Source: Petaurus breviceps papuanus (taxonomy: Eukaryota; Chordata; Mammalia; Diprotodontia; Petauridae). From it: DNA of 64,000 bases. Within the stretch, counting starts at the first letter, position 1. Every line of letters starts with the position of its first letter. Positions 1 to 11,657 of the stretch are shown here, in pieces. The stretch lies in contig JAMXIF010000051.1 in the NCBI GenBank assembly GCA_028583685.1, forward strand, positions 50,643,264-50,707,263. The letters run 5' to 3'. The notes under the pieces are model-generated. The model searched no databases. It worked only from the letters and a program-made list of their open reading frames with translations, and had not been told where the DNA came from. Position numbers and translations under genes: made by a program.

Positions 1-2240
1 CAGCAACCCCACACAACCAAACCGTGACTCCATCAAACCAAACCAAGTCCATCAGTTCCTGGCACACAGTAGGCGCTTGGTAAATGTCTACTGATCAATG
101 GTCTACAACTGTTTGAAGATGTGGAATTTTTAAAACTGACTTATACTTATATTGCTGATGGGACACAATCTGTCCTCTCCAAAAAGGAGTGTCCAGCTAA
201 AATGCTGACTTTTCTATTCCTTATTTTTCTCAGCCATTGAAAAATCTTCTCCCCACAAAAAAATGATTTTCACACTTTTGGGTTAAAAAGTCAAAACTAT
301 GGATAAATATATTCTTTCTGCTACTATTATCTAATAAACCTCATTATTTTAATGATCTCTACTGGCACGTCTATGAGTCATATGTTCATTTGGTTTTCTA
401 TTTTGTAATTATTGATGAAGAAAAATGGATGGCTCTGAAATTTTTTTTACTAGATCATTTTCACTTGCCAACAACACACAGATGGATGCCAGGACTTACT
501 AGCTCCATCAATCTCCCCAAAAAGGGTATTTCAAATGACTTGCTTTTTACCTGCTGTGCTGGCAGAACTATCACCATGAGCACATGAATGAGATTCACTG
601 CTTATTATTAACACCAGACACTCATCTTGTTTTCAGCAACACCCATGACAGTCCATTTCTATGGAATGCTTGTATCTAACACCCACAAGTTCCTCAGATG
701 ACACATGGCACATGTACCTGGCAGTCAATAAGAAGGACCAATCAGAAGTCAGGCTAGGCCAAGAATGAGTAAAACAGAGTCTCCAAGTCCAGAAAGAAAA
801 TGATGTCTGGGTGCTAGACTTGTGGCAGGAAGAATGCACGGGCCACGGGACCTCATGGAGACCCTGGGGGACAACTGATAAACACTTCATTTTGCTAATT
901 CCTAGCATTAAAATAATTTGAAATTAGTCTTCTAAACTGGTGGTAAATCATGAGCAGATCCCAACTTCACCCAATGAGTAAAGGCCAAAGAATGAAATGG
1001 ACTTCACACTTAGCAACTGAAGAAGTCCCAAGTTCGACCTGGGACATCACTGAAGCCTGCATGGCTTCAGCCGCCCTGAAATTTACTTGTACCATAGGTA
1101 GCAATTCCAAAATCAAACCCATGTTTCTTCATGAGATGGCTCACGAGGCAGCGATGTAACAGGGAAATACAAAACCATTTCAGCACTAGCTGGTGGAATT
1201 CTGTGGCAGCGAATACCCCAAGAATGGCTGGCACTGCCCCTGACCTCATGGTCATTCCTGCAACATCACTGGCCAGCAAAGAATCAACCCTCCTCACTTA
1301 GTGCTCATATCCCAAATCTAACATTCTGGGCACTAATTAGCAAAAACTGATGGTAAACTCGACATACACAGGAACCTGGGGTTAACAGCTGGGGCAGAAC
1401 TCACACCTTCCAGCTAGCTGCCTGGGGGAGAAGCATCGGGACTGATGACCAGGAACTCTTACACAGGCCCAGAGCTGCCACCCTTTCACCCAGAGCACGT
1501 GAACAGGGTGCTGCGTTTTGTGGATGCCTCTGTCAGTCTCTAGTTCAGGCCTCTGCCCCTCAGGGTTTCATACTTGGGAGAAGAGGGAAAAGGATCTTGG
1601 TCCCAACCCTACTCATGGAAGCTTGGGGACCTCCCAAGGCTCAGAAGCAAGCATGCCCCCCTACATCTCAACAAGACCTTGGAAAGAAGGAATACCTTAA
1701 AGCATTCAATAAAGAATGGAGAGAGAATGAAGTCATCCTGCCACGTACTCCAGACAAAGGCAAAACAAAAACCAAAATGTCTGATGTCAATGAAAGGGTG
1801 GATTCCGACAGCCATCAATCCAGGTGACTTGATAAGAGAACAAACAAAATGAGTTCTAAGCACCTATTTTCCCGAATTTCATCAAATAAGCAATTTACTA
1901 ACTTGCAAGTATTTATGGGATTTGATCATAAAATATGTAAAAACTAGCAAATGTAGCATCTGTGTAACTTAATGCCTGACTCTCCATGTTACTGTCTGTC
2001 AGGTGTGTGTACTCAGAATCACAGAACCCCCCCATAGGCAGAGCTGAGCCCTAAAAGAAAATCTGAGGTGAAAAAGGCACCTTCTATCTGAATGACAAAA
2101 ATAACTGACATTTACGTGTGACTTGCAGTTATAAGGGACCCCACATGGGCTGTTCCCCTCCGTCCTTATTTGCTGTATTTCTTCAGCTATGTCCCATTCA
2201 GTATTTTTCTCAGCAAAGATAAGTGAATGGTACATCATTT
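1..2240. other. ATXN7 intron, mostly unrecognised sequence
   Basis: An L2 3'-end remnant (gcacacagtaggcgcttggt, about 60-95) is the only repeat seen. The short open frames here lack homology or coding features. Confidence 0.55.
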
Positions 2241-2359
2241 CCTTCTGCAGCTCATTTTACAGGTGAGGAAACTGAGGCAGACAGGGTGAAGTGACTAAGT
2301 GTCTGAGTCTTCCTGACTGCAGGCCCAGGACTCTAGCCATCGGGCCACTTAGTTGTCCA
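2241..2359 (-). repeat. MAR1/MIR-type SINE fragment
   Basis: In plus orientation it reads ctcattttacaggtgaggaa, then gaagtgactaag and gccatcgggccacttagttg, a reversed CORE-SINE with its head at the right. Confidence 0.75.
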
Positions 2360-3282
2360 CTGGTCCTTATTCCAACACTCTAAGGGCTGCACGTTGGAAA
2401 TGTAAATCCAGTCAGGGGCCAGGTGCCCAACATGATGCATCTTCTTTTTACTCACACAGCTGCATGGCACCTGGTAGGCCTGTCAATGTGCCTAAAACCA
2501 TTGGAAACATATCAATACAGTAACCAATCAGGATGATTAAACTCTTAGTCCAGAGATTGCCAGGAGAGGGGTCTCTGCAGGGAGGAAGAGGGGCCCAGGC
2601 CGCCTGCTGGCCCCCAAGCACTGCTGCTACTATTGAGGCCGATGGCGAATCTGGCTGCCTCTTCTCCAAGTGTGAACAGCCCTAAATTGGGAGCAGCATG
2701 TCCTCCTAATCTCAGTCCCACACAGGGCCCAAAGAAAACTATACCACGTAATAAGACCTATACAGACAGCTGAGTTGAAAAAATATCTGATTCTCAAGCT
2801 AGGCCTAAAGCAGAAAAATAATCCCGGCAGTGACTGAAATTGTATCATGGGCCAATCCTGAATTACCTGGGCTCATTTTCACCCCATCCTGTCACCACGA
2901 AATCACAGAACACTGACCTTTTCACTCTTAGGGAGAGTGGCTTGAAAAGAATTTGCAAGAAGAAGCCTCAGAAAACCCAAACCCCAAACCCCCCAAATGC
3001 AAATGAAATGACTCCCCTTAGGTCAAAACACAAGAGCTGAAGAGGAAATGAAAAGGGCCAACTTCCCATTTCCAACAGACTCAAAAAAAAAGGTTTGAAA
3101 TTCCAGCTCATTAATTCGAAGAAACAAGGGAAGCCTGCATATGAACTAATGCAAAGTAGGACCACAAGAATAATATGTTCCATAACTACAAAGTGAATGA
3201 AGAGAGGGCTAAGAAGGAGGTGGAACGGCAAGGCCAGCCTGCACTTACAGTGTTTTATGGTTAATAAAACGCTCTACACACA
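2360..3282. other. ATXN7 intron, unrecognised sequence
   Basis: No repeat, exon or motif was recognised. Confidence 0.5.
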
Positions 3283-3430
3283 TCACTTTACAACCACCCT
3301 GCGAGGCAGGTACTATCATCATGCCCATTTCACAGATGAGGAGACTGAGGGAGCAGGGAAGTATCTTGCACAGGGTCACACAGCGACCCAGTATCTCCCT
3401 GACTCCAGACCTAATGTTCTATCCCTATGC
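3283..3430 (-). repeat. MIR SINE
   Basis: Reversed MIR core: accaccctgcgaggcaggta, cccatttcacagatgaggag and gggtcacacagcgacc. Confidence 0.8.
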
Positions 3431-3638
3431 CTGAAGCCTGACTTGATTTATAAAAGCAAAGAACCAAATCATGGTCCCAGAGAACAGACAATGAAACTAC
3501 TTCCCTCTTCTTCATAGGGAGCAGGAGGCTCCTGGGGCATTAGTCTTTATGTCCTTTCAGGTGTTTCTGCTTAACTATTTTTCTTTATTTAAAAGGTTTC
3601 AATCCGGGAGGAAAAGGAAGAAGGTATTTATGGAAATT

Positions 3639-3858
3639 GTTGTTTTTCAGTCATATCTGACTCTTCATGGCCCCATTTGTTTTTTTTTTTTTTTTGGTAA
3701 AAATACTGGAATGGTTTGCTATTTTCTTCTCCAGCTCATTTTACTGATGAGGAAACTGAGGTAAATGGAGTTAAGTGAGTCTCCCAGGGGGTCCAATTTG
3801 AATTAATTCAGGCCTTCCAGACTCCTGGCACCTTACCCACTTTGCCACCTATCTTCCT
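3639..3858 (-). mobile_element. MAR1 CORE-SINE
   Basis: Reversed MAR1 with its tail (gtcatatctgactcttcatg) at the left, a T17 run, the core (ctccagctcattttactgat) and the head at the right. Confidence 0.85.
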
Positions 3859-4014
3859 ATTTATGGGAATTTATGGAAATTACTGGGATATAAAAATGAA
3901 CTGCATTAGTAAAATCATTTTTTTAAAAACAAGAAAATCCACATTCATGGTTTGCACTGCATCATTAGGAAAACAGTGATACCTTCTTTCACTGTCCATC
4001 AAGAATTCAGTCAG

Positions 4015-4135
4015 TAATTCAATATGTGTTTATTAAGTGCCTAATATGTGCCGGGCAGATACTGGGCTAACATCCAAAAAAAAAAAAAGGCAAAAGATAG
4101 TCAGTGTCTGCCCTCAGGAAGCTCAGAGTCAAATA
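4015..4135 (+). repeat. Ancient dispersed repeat (type: tttattaagtgcctaatatgtgcc)
   Basis: It shows the pattern of a conserved mammalian repeat: tttattaagtgcctaat, then an A run and ctgccctcaggaagctcaga. Related copies are at 6465-6590, 9335-9425, 25040-25340, 31365-31720 and 54825-54990. I do not assign a family name. Confidence 0.6.
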
Positions 4136-4139
4136 ACAC

Positions 4140-5355
4140 CTGAGGATTTCAGAGCAGGAAGATATGTGAGGCCACACTGAGTCCAACCTGCATGTACCTG
4201 ACCAGCAATCCTCTGACACCTCCCCTGCCCCCAAGCAAGCGGCCAGCCAATCTCTGCTTGCAAGCCTCCAGAAGCAGGGCAGCCCGCCCAGGAAGAAGAA
4301 AACAGTTTATTAATCCAATTCATTTTCATATCCCAGTAATTTCCATAAAGAGGAATTCTAATGTTTCACGCAGTTTTTTCCTCACTACAAGCCTGAATGG
4401 GCTTTTTCAGTAAGGACGCAGCCCTTCCTCCTCCAAGATTGTAAAGTTCTGGATTTTCTGTTAACATGTATTCCTAATTGATAAACATGGGACTATTGAA
4501 TTGGTAAGTTAACAAGAGTCTTTATGATAAAGAGAAAAAACACCTAATCTACTTTTGAATTATGAGTGGCTAAAAAAATCATCCTTCTCTTTCCTCCTCT
4601 GCTCATTTGCAGTAATCCCTGCTGTACAGGATGAATAAAAATGGAACCCTTGCCTTGTTTCCCTAAGTACTGAGTACTGACACTGTTAAAATCGGCTCAA
4701 TTCAAAACCTGATTTTTTTGCACAGAACTTCAATCAAAAAATACTCTAATAATCAGACTGGCTACATTTAGTTTTGAAATGCTGTAAATTTTGAATATCA
4801 ATGTGATTAGAGGTAATCCATTGCTAAAATGCTATTCAAGCAGAGAAATTCCCCTTCTCCCTTTCTCTTTAGAAACACTTTCCAAATGCTACAAATCCTG
4901 AATGATTTTGTCTGCCATCTGCCGACACATTAGCTTCCATTGATTCTATTTTTTTTTTCCCTTTTAATCAATTACTTCTGTGCACCCGATGCCCATATCT
5001 TCTCTGCAGTTTGGAGGGCAGGGGCCAAAGGGTATGGGACACTTCCTAAGTCAGATGCCCTTAACATGTTTGGGCAGTTTTGGTGAACTGCTTTTTTTCT
5101 CTTTATTCTTTGTTGCAGAGGTTGGCTTTGTGGGAAGGGAAAAATATGTTGGGATATAAAGGTAGATATCAAAAAAAGATATATCAATAAAAATTATTTT
5201 TAAAAATACATATTGGTTATCCCTCCCTCCAATCCAGCAGAAAAATCACTGGTTTTGAGGGTAAAAAAAACCAACAGCCCCCACCCCCCCCCAAAACAAA
5301 CTAGATCTAAGCCTTAGCTTTGCTATGTACTACTGGGGAGATTTTGCACAGTGAC
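4140..5355. other. ATXN7 intron, unrecognised sequence
   Basis: AT-rich sequence with no recognised repeat or exon. Confidence 0.5.
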
Positions 5356-5359
5356 AATC

Positions 5360-5435
5360 TCTGTGGGACTCAGTTTCCTCATCTGTAAGATGAAAAGTGG
5401 CCTCTCAAGTTCCTTCTAAGACTAAATCTATGATC
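5360..5435 (+). repeat. MIR-type SINE fragment
   Basis: gggactcagtttcctcatct and the following downstream MIR3/THER-like sequence. Confidence 0.7.
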
Positions 5436-6351
5436 ATGTTATCTCTACTTTTACATTTTTTTTTTTGGAAAAATGCCTCAAGTTTAATTTCCAGGATGGG
5501 GCTGGCAAACTAAAAACACCAGGAATCAATGACAACTCCCCCCCCCCCCATATATTGTGCTGGGACACAGGAGAGGGTGAGGAAGCAAACCATGGAGGTG
5601 TGAACACTGAAAGGCAAGGCAAACACAGCAGAGTGAAGGGGCAGCAGCAGGGCCTGAGCACAAGTGCTTCTGTGCCCCTGGAGGTTAGCAGGAGACCTTC
5701 CCCTAGGACAGAGAATGAAGGAGAGCCCACTGAGGCATCGGTGGAAGGGCAAGACCTTCTTCAAAACTTCTATTAAGGCAAAAGAGAAAAAGACTACAAA
5801 CATAAACCTATCCAGAACTTTTTCTTATTATTATTAGATGTAAGTAGTACTCAAAGTAATCTTAATTTTCACAATCCCAGGAGGTTTTACCTTAGACCAG
5901 TTACTGAATGACAAACGGTACACATTAGACTGCACAGGATTCCATTCCTGGGACCATGGGGGATGTTGATGGGATGGATTTGCCCATCCAAAGAATTATC
6001 ATCCTCCACAGGCTTTTTTCATAAAAAAAAAAAAAGGAATAAATGCTAATACTTAAGAATGATGCAGATGGGGAAAAAATAACAAGAGGTAGTCAATGAT
6101 TTTTTAAGCAATTAATGAAATCTTTGTGCCCTCTAGGAATGCTCGAGACTCCCTGATGGGTGGTCAGGCACAGAGAGGAGTGAAAATACAGTCAATGACA
6201 GAGAACTGCAATAATTACCAACTGTCTAGGGCTTGGGCTGCAATGTGTATGAGCACCTGAGATAAAGGAGTTAACTGACTACCCTCTTCAAAGAATTAAA
6301 CTTGTTTTAAAAAATGTAAGCCAACCAGCCTATCTTTAAAAACAACACACA
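5436..6351. other. ATXN7 intron, unrecognised sequence
   Basis: It contains a C10 run near 5540. Overlapping open frames on both strands look like chance. Confidence 0.5.
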
Positions 6352-6432
6352 TTGGGGGGGGGGGGGGGGGAGACAGAGAGAGGAGAAGGGGAAGGAGGGA
6401 GGGGGAGAGAAAGGGAAGGAGGCAGGGGAGCG
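6352..6432 (+). repeat. G-run and polypurine tract
   Basis: About 17 G followed by some 60 nt of almost pure purine (ag, gga, ggga units). It can form a triplex or quadruplex. Confidence 0.85.
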
Positions 6433-6464
6433 CAAGCCCCAGAGTTAGGGCAACCTGGATTCAG

Positions 6465-6590
6465 TCGGTCAAACACTTATTGAGCACCTACTATGTTCCA
6501 GGCACTGTGGCTACAGAGAAAGGTAAGACAGGCCCTGTTCTGGAGGAGCTTAGTCTTCTCGGTGTGCTTTAAAGAAGACATGAGGATGGC
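6465..6590 (+). repeat. Ancient dispersed repeat (tattgagcacctactatgtt type)
   Basis: Same family as at 4015-4135: acttattgagcacctactat, ccaggcactgtgg, then ggccctgttctggaggagct. Confidence 0.65.
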
Positions 6591-7324
6591 AGGGACAGGT
6601 GCTAGAAGCACAAGAACAGACAAGGCAAGGCCCAGGCCTCCAGGAGCTGACCTTCCATCGCCCGGCAGCCCCATCCTGCCCCATCCAGCCATGCTCTTTC
6701 TCGAGGTTGCCGACCAACCTATAGACTCCCTGGTTTTTTTTAGCTCTAACTTGCTGCCTACAGAGTTCAACTAAGTGGCACTTAGGCTTTGCCCTTGGCT
6801 TGATTCTGTCCCTATTAATTTGTAACAGGCAAATTAAAATGTGAATTTCTCACTTGGTTGCTACCCTTCTGCCTCAATGCCACAGGAAAGCCCAGGCTCG
6901 GGGGGGTAGAGCCAAGACAGCGATAAGCCTTCGAGGCAAACGGAAGCCCCCAGTGGTTGAAGAGGGCCTCTGACTGCGCTGTGCTCTTAACTGGCATCAA
7001 GGTGGGATCTATGCCTGGGGATGGATGAGGGCTGGGAAGTCAAACCACTCTCCCTCCAGTGGGCCAACTCAACCCTTCTAGTCTTCCTTCCAAAACAGAG
7101 GAATGAGTTAAAACTGGACATTCCAACCAAAGGAGAAGTTTAAAAGTAACTGTTAAGCTAACAGAGTCATGCCTCCTTTTCATTTTGAGAGATCTGTGCA
7201 TTCTCAATGATACAGCACCATGAACAACTCACGAAAGATACAAAGGCAGGGTGGCCTGAGAAGACCACCAGGTCACGAGACCTGCCAACAAACAGTGGCA
7301 TGACTTAGCTCAGGGAGCACCAAC
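6591..7324. other. ATXN7 intron, unrecognised sequence
   Basis: No repeat or exon was recognised. Confidence 0.5.
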
Positions 7325-7470
7325 ACTAGATTTGGAACTGGTGAAACTGGGTTCAAATCCTGGCCCTCCTCCTCCTCCACCTGGTTAATCTTAGCCAAAT
7401 GATTTAACCTGGGCCCTCTATTTTTCCTCATCTGTAAAGGGGCTGGATTAGTCGGAGAGCCTGTAACCCC
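7325..7470 (+). repeat. THER/MIR-type SINE
   Basis: tgggttcaaatcctggccct B-box region, then ctcatctgtaaaggggctgg. Confidence 0.7.
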
Positions 7471-7484
7471 CAGTGAGACCAGGG

Positions 7485-7605
7485 GAACAGAATTAAAATG
7501 TAATTTGGAAATATGTAGTAAAGCAAAAGTACCAAAGAACAGAGAAGATGCTAGTATGTGGTTTTCTAAGTCAACATGCAGCCCTGAGGGGGCCTGGTGA
7601 ACTGA
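7485..7605 (+). repeat. Unassigned dispersed repeat, copy 1
   Basis: aattaaaatgtaatttggaa and tatgtggttttctaagtcaa recur in the same order at 25615-25725. I cannot name the family. Confidence 0.55.
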
Positions 7606-8021
7606 CCGGACTCCATCGTTTCCAAGGTCCCTTCCCTGTAAAGCTAAGGCTGCTAAATCACTTCTGTGAGAGCTTCCTCAAATGCACAAAGAGTAAGTCG
7701 GATTATGCCTAAGCTCCCTGGCTCTAAGATTCGAGAATTAACGTTCTTCCTATTAACTGCCTGCAAGGAAAATTTGGGTAAAATTTCAGTATTTCATGAA
7801 TTATCCTAGTTTTTAAAAAAGGCTCAAGTTATTCATTTAAAAACATAAAACCATGATAATTTCTACAGAAATCATTACTGCCATCATACACTACTAAAGA
7901 TTACAGTACAAAATAAAGGCTAGGTGAAAAAAATCTGAACATTGCAAGAAGAGGAGCAGAATGACCTCCCCTCCCCAACCCAACTGATTACTACAGCTCA
8001 CACTGGACTATCTGTGCAAAG

Positions 8022-8045
8022 GTGTGTGTGTGTGTGGGGGGGGGT
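8022..8045 (+). repeat. (TG)n-G10 run
   Basis: gtgtgtgtgtgtg followed by about 10 G. Confidence 0.8.
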
Positions 8046-8179
8046 GTAACAGGAGGGAGCAGAGACAAGGGCTAATGTGAATTAACAAAACAGAACTTTG
8101 ATACTAATGGAACCTCCTTCTCTGGCAAAATTCTTGGTGGACCCAATGGCGATCACCTCCTGCCTTCTGCTCATATATT

Positions 8180-8545
8180 GTCTTGGAGAATGAGACATTT
8201 AGCCATTTTTAATGTTCTTCAGGGACATCCCTGGTACCTTCTCTCATCTTCCTATCCAGATGATACACAAAATCCCAGATCAAAGTCTACCCCTTCTGTG
8301 AAAACTTGCCTGACTTGGCTACCTACTACAATAGTCCTTTCCTGGTGGTGCCTTCCCTCTGCTGATTTCTCCCCAATATCTCTTCTATTTAGCTTGTTTG
8401 CACCTTGCTGTTTTCCTATTGGACCCTTCATGAGATTTTGAGCTCCTTGAGAGCAGGGAATTTTTTCCCCTTTTCTTGTAATTTCCAGGGCTTCCCATGA
8501 TGTCCATCACACAGTAGGTGCTTAATAAATGCTTGCTGACTTATC
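8180..8545 (+). repeat. L2 LINE 3' end
   Basis: It contains the L2 3' UTR hallmarks: gagctccttgagagcaggga and cacacagtaggtgcttaata, followed by aatgcttgctgact. An 87-codon frame inside it is not a gene. Confidence 0.8.
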
Positions 8546-8639
8546 TATCTTGTGATTTTTTTCTGAACTTTCACAATCCATGCCACACAACTGAATAAAT
8601 AACTGTAGACTGTTAATCACTAGCCTTTCACTGCTGTCT

Positions 8640-8765
8640 TTTCAAATAGATTACAAACTCCCTGAGAGCAGAGTTAGTGTTATATGTGTCTTTACCCCTA
8701 CAGGTGGCTAACACAAAGGTAAGCAATAGGAGAGGATGCCTTATGGATACTTACTGATTGACTGA
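8640..8765 (+). repeat. L2-type 3'-end fragment
   Basis: acaaactccctgagagcaga and cttactgattgactgat, a second, more diverged 3' end. Confidence 0.55.
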
Positions 8766-10839
8766 TGCAGGCCTGAAAATTAAAAAAAAAAAAAAAGGAA
8801 AAGTCTGTTGTTGTCAGGGAATGAAGTGTTCTAGTTAATCCAATATTCTTCTTAACCGAGTTAAGGTATACATGTCATAGGATTATCAGTTTTCAAAGAA
8901 CTAAAATGCACTCAACAAAACTGACCTGAACAGAAATGATCTTCGATGATTCAGAACAGGGATTTGGCTTCTTTCTGGGCACCTCATCATTACTAAAAGA
9001 GTTAGCCTTGAACTGGCAAATTACAGAAGACCCAATAATAGAGTACTGGGAATGACAGGAAGCATAATAGGGCTTACTCTATTTCATTCTAGAAAAGACA
9101 CAGTCAATTCTCAATGCTCTATTAATGAAGGAGAACAAGTAAAATTAATAAAAAAAAGATAACCTAAAATTCATTCATATTTGGCTTTGGAATGCGGACA
9201 TACATCCGTTTATTTGGAGCATGCACAATCAGTTATGCCTGACAAAAGGTGGTATAAAACCTTAGGCCTTCAGTTCATTTGCAGTAAAACAGCTACAGCT
9301 GATTTAAAGGTGAATGCTTTTCAATTCAATTCGAAAAGCATTTATTGAGTGCCTACTATGTATCACACCCTGGTCATGGTATACAGTAGGATACCTACAA
9401 ACTAGGGATACATAAACCAGCTTCTGAAAATGGGCAAGCAACAAGACCGAGAATACAGGAATCAAAAACAAGGCACTAAAAATGAGTCCTCCCAGCTGGA
9501 TCCCAAAGCAACCCCGGGCACATACTCTACAAAGAGATTATTACCAATGATGTGTACACAGGGTTCCCTTCCTAAGAACGTATACATGCAGCCAAGACAT
9601 GTCCTCTACTTCAGCATTTCCTACACATCTACCCATTTTCATGGATCTCCAGGGAATATTCACCACAAGATTTTAACATTTTTAACATGGAGGCAGGCTG
9701 CCAATTCAGCACCAAAACCGGACTAACAACTGATTATTCCTATTGCAACATTTCTGACGAGGGCTGGGCTTCCTCCTCTCTTTTCTAACAGCAATTTCTC
9801 ATTTCAAAATCAATTTATTTGTTCTGTGATACACTCCAATCGGAAAATCTCTATTGCCACCGGTAGTACTTGGTTACTGTGTGCCAAGAAACTCCACAAG
9901 TGGCCAACGGGAAGGCCCAACCAGCAGTACAAATAAAAACTCAAGGCAGTGGAAAGTGACAACAGGCCTTTAAAAATGGCATACATTTATTGTGGTGCTT
10001 CATGTTCCTAGGCAAGGGGCTCTGGGACCTAAAGAAAAAAAAAAAAACCACCAAGGCATATAGCCAAAGAATTGGCTCCAAGGTGAGAAAGTATAAAATG
10101 TATCTGCTGGGAAAAAAGAAACCACAAAGTTTAGAGACCCGACCCTCCTGGGCATATTTCCTTCGTTATCTTCATCCCTTTAATAGCTTTGTAAAGTTCA
10201 ACATGAGCCTGCGCCTAGAATCACGGCCATAAGCTTAGGAAGGGGCTTAAGCAACTCTGGAGTCCCCACACTGCTTGCTGGACATTGACTACCCAGGAGA
10301 GCCTTCAAGCTGACCTTCGAGTCCTTTAGATTCCATAGAGCACCTGCTCAAAAACAGATCACCAAAAAATAGCAAACTGCTATAATAACTCGATTCAGAC
10401 CCAATTATAGGCACAGAAATAGATTTTGGCAATGCAAATAAGGACAAATGATGCCCGAACTTGTGCAAATCCAAAAAGTTTCAATTCTGATTTTTTAGCT
10501 TCACCAACTTTGTTTAGAAATTATTTCTAAAAAAAAAAAAAAAAGACTGCACTGAGACTAACTTGTGTTCAGCTAATCAGGACCTCTAGGTGTGACATTT
10601 GGTGATGGTCCTGCCCCGGTCAGACCTATGTAAATGCTGCGCACCCCCTGAAAAAGAACCTTTCCTTCGGAGAGCTTAAATGCACCCAGCTCCTAAGTAA
10701 GCGCCTTCATAAACATGCAGGGAGACGTCCAGTTTCCTGAGCGGACCGTCCTCAAGGGCTAATTACCCTCTTTACCACGGCGGGTAGGAAGATGCTCTCA
10801 AGTTGGAGGAAGTACCTTTGAAACAAGTTTTAAATCACC
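8766..10839. other. ATXN7 intron next to the coding exon
   Basis: It contains an ancient-repeat copy at 9335-9425 (aagcatttattgagtgccta) and short A runs. I see no exon resembling ataxin-7 exon 4. Confidence 0.5.
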
Positions 10840-10906
10840 CTGGCTCCGCCCCCTTCCCCGCCCCCGCCCCCCATCCTTTCCAAGCTCCCCAGTCAGGATC
10901 TCGGCT

Positions 10907-10932
10907 GGGGGGGGGGGGGGGGAAAGGGGGGG
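10907..10932 (+). repeat. G16-AAA-G7 run
   Basis: A run of 16 G, then AAA, then 7 G sits at the edge of the ATXN7 CpG island, about 320 bp into the intron after the coding exon. It can form a G-quadruplex on the plus strand. Run length may vary or be a sequencing artefact. Confidence 0.85.
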
Positions 10933-11250
10933 ACCCGGGCTCCTCGGCCAGGTGAACGGTGCTGTTGTGCCCCCAAACTCATCTCAAGCAGTCCAGCCTG
11001 GGAAGAACTCACCTTCTCGGCACAGCCGCATTACTTCGCGGTTTTTCCCAAACTCTTTCAAACTTTCCTCCAATTCTGACCCTAGGAGACAGAAAAACAC
11101 AGCGCCCAGAGCGGCCGGTCAGTGGAGGGGCGCGGGCGGCGAGCCGGTGCCCATCCCCGGGCAGGGTAGGGACGACCATCCCCCGGGGGCAGGGGCCGGG
11201 CCGGCCCGGAGGGCGGAAGGCAGGAGGGTGGGGGAGGAGGGGAGCCTCAC

Positions 11251-11578
11251 CGTCCTTCCCAGGAAGTTTCGCAGCTTCTACCCAGAGGTTCCACGGCTGT
11301 CCGACCATCGCCTCCGGACTGGGCAGAGACCTGCGCTCCCCGACGGTCGCCATTGTGGCTGCGGAGGTGGAGGCGCCGCTGCCGCCGCTCTCTGCCAGCC
11401 GGAGGCGCGGCTGCGGCGGCGGCGGCGGCGGCGGCTGCTGCTGGAGGGACGGCCGCGGCTGGGGCGGCTGCTGCTGCTGCTGCTGGTGCTGCTGCCTGGC
11501 GGCCGCCGCTGCTCCTCCCGCCGCCGCCGCCGCTCTGCGCGGCTCCCCTCTGACGTCATCCGCGGCCCTCTCCGACAT
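11251..11578 (-). CDS. ATXN7: ATXN7 first coding exon (residues 1-109)
   Basis: The exon encodes the N-terminus of ataxin-7, starting MSERAADDVRGEPRR, which matches my memory of the human protein residue for residue in that stretch. In order it has an alanine block (A16-A20, GG, A23-A27), a glutamine run (Q29-Q37 with H31), a short second run Q46-Q48, seven prolines (49-55), a serine/alanine linker, then the conserved block MATVGERR..LPSPE and WNLWVEAAKLPGKD. The reading ends in phase 1 at GAC-G followed by a gtgagg donor (11250-11245). The start is supported by homology and by a purine at -3. SAGA subunit with a role in histone H2B deubiquitination; the N-terminal polyQ is the stretch that expands in human SCA7. 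Here the glutamine run is short and interrupted, so nothing suggests instability. The second exon is not in the window. Confidence 0.95.
11360..11373 (+). promoter_or_regulatory. CTCF-like motif, 3' side of the CAG tract
   Basis: tgcggaggtggagg matches about 10 of 14 core CTCF positions and lies about 95 bp on the other side of the CAG tract, inside the coding exon. It is a weak match and is listed because of its pairing with the motif at 11658-11671. Confidence 0.25.
11411..11443 (-). repeat. ATXN7: CCG/CAG coding repeat (QQQ-P7-Q)
   Basis: Seven CGG triplets on the plus strand (11414-11434) encode seven prolines (CCG) on the minus strand, flanked by CAG x3 and one CAG. Adjacent CAG and CCG runs are the usual layout of the ATXN7 N-terminus. 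Confidence 0.9.
11468..11494 (-). repeat. ATXN7: ATXN7 CAG (polyglutamine) tract, interrupted
   Basis: Read on the minus strand the codons are CAG-CAG-CAC-CAG x6, giving QQHQQQQQQ (residues 29-37). The longest pure run is six CAG. The CAC histidine codon is at 11486-11488. A separate CAG x3 (11435-11443) precedes the proline tract. Human normal alleles have a longer uninterrupted CAG run at this position. Confidence 0.95.
11551..11558. promoter_or_regulatory. Perfect palindromic CRE (TGACGTCA) inside coding exon
   Basis: The octamer is a full CREB/ATF consensus. It spans the GAT-GAC-GTC-AGA codons (D7-R10) 20-27 nt into the ataxin-7 reading frame and lies within the CpG island. It may act in an internal or antisense promoter, or it may simply be coding sequence. 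Confidence 0.5.
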
Positions 11579-11600
11579 TCTTTCCGCTGCTACAATGTAA
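11579..11600 (-). other. ATXN7: Splice acceptor and 5' UTR end of ATXN7 first coding exon
   Basis: On the minus strand a C8T7 pyrimidine tract (about 11602-11616) runs into ttacattgtag, giving an AG at 11591-11590. That leaves 11 nt of 5' UTR (11589-11579) before the ATG. This agrees with the human gene, where the ATG exon is an internal exon joined to upstream noncoding exons. The same sequence could be left unspliced in transcripts that start at an internal promoter. Confidence 0.75.
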
Positions 11601-11657
11601 CAAAAAAAGGGGGGGAAGAGTCGCGGGGCTTCTTAAGGAGGCGCTGCCGAGTTGGGG

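Noticed and set aside
1-11250. The next ATXN7 coding exon
   Set aside because: I looked for a minus-strand reading of the DESFKEFGKNREVMGLCRED type and found none; it probably lies beyond the window.
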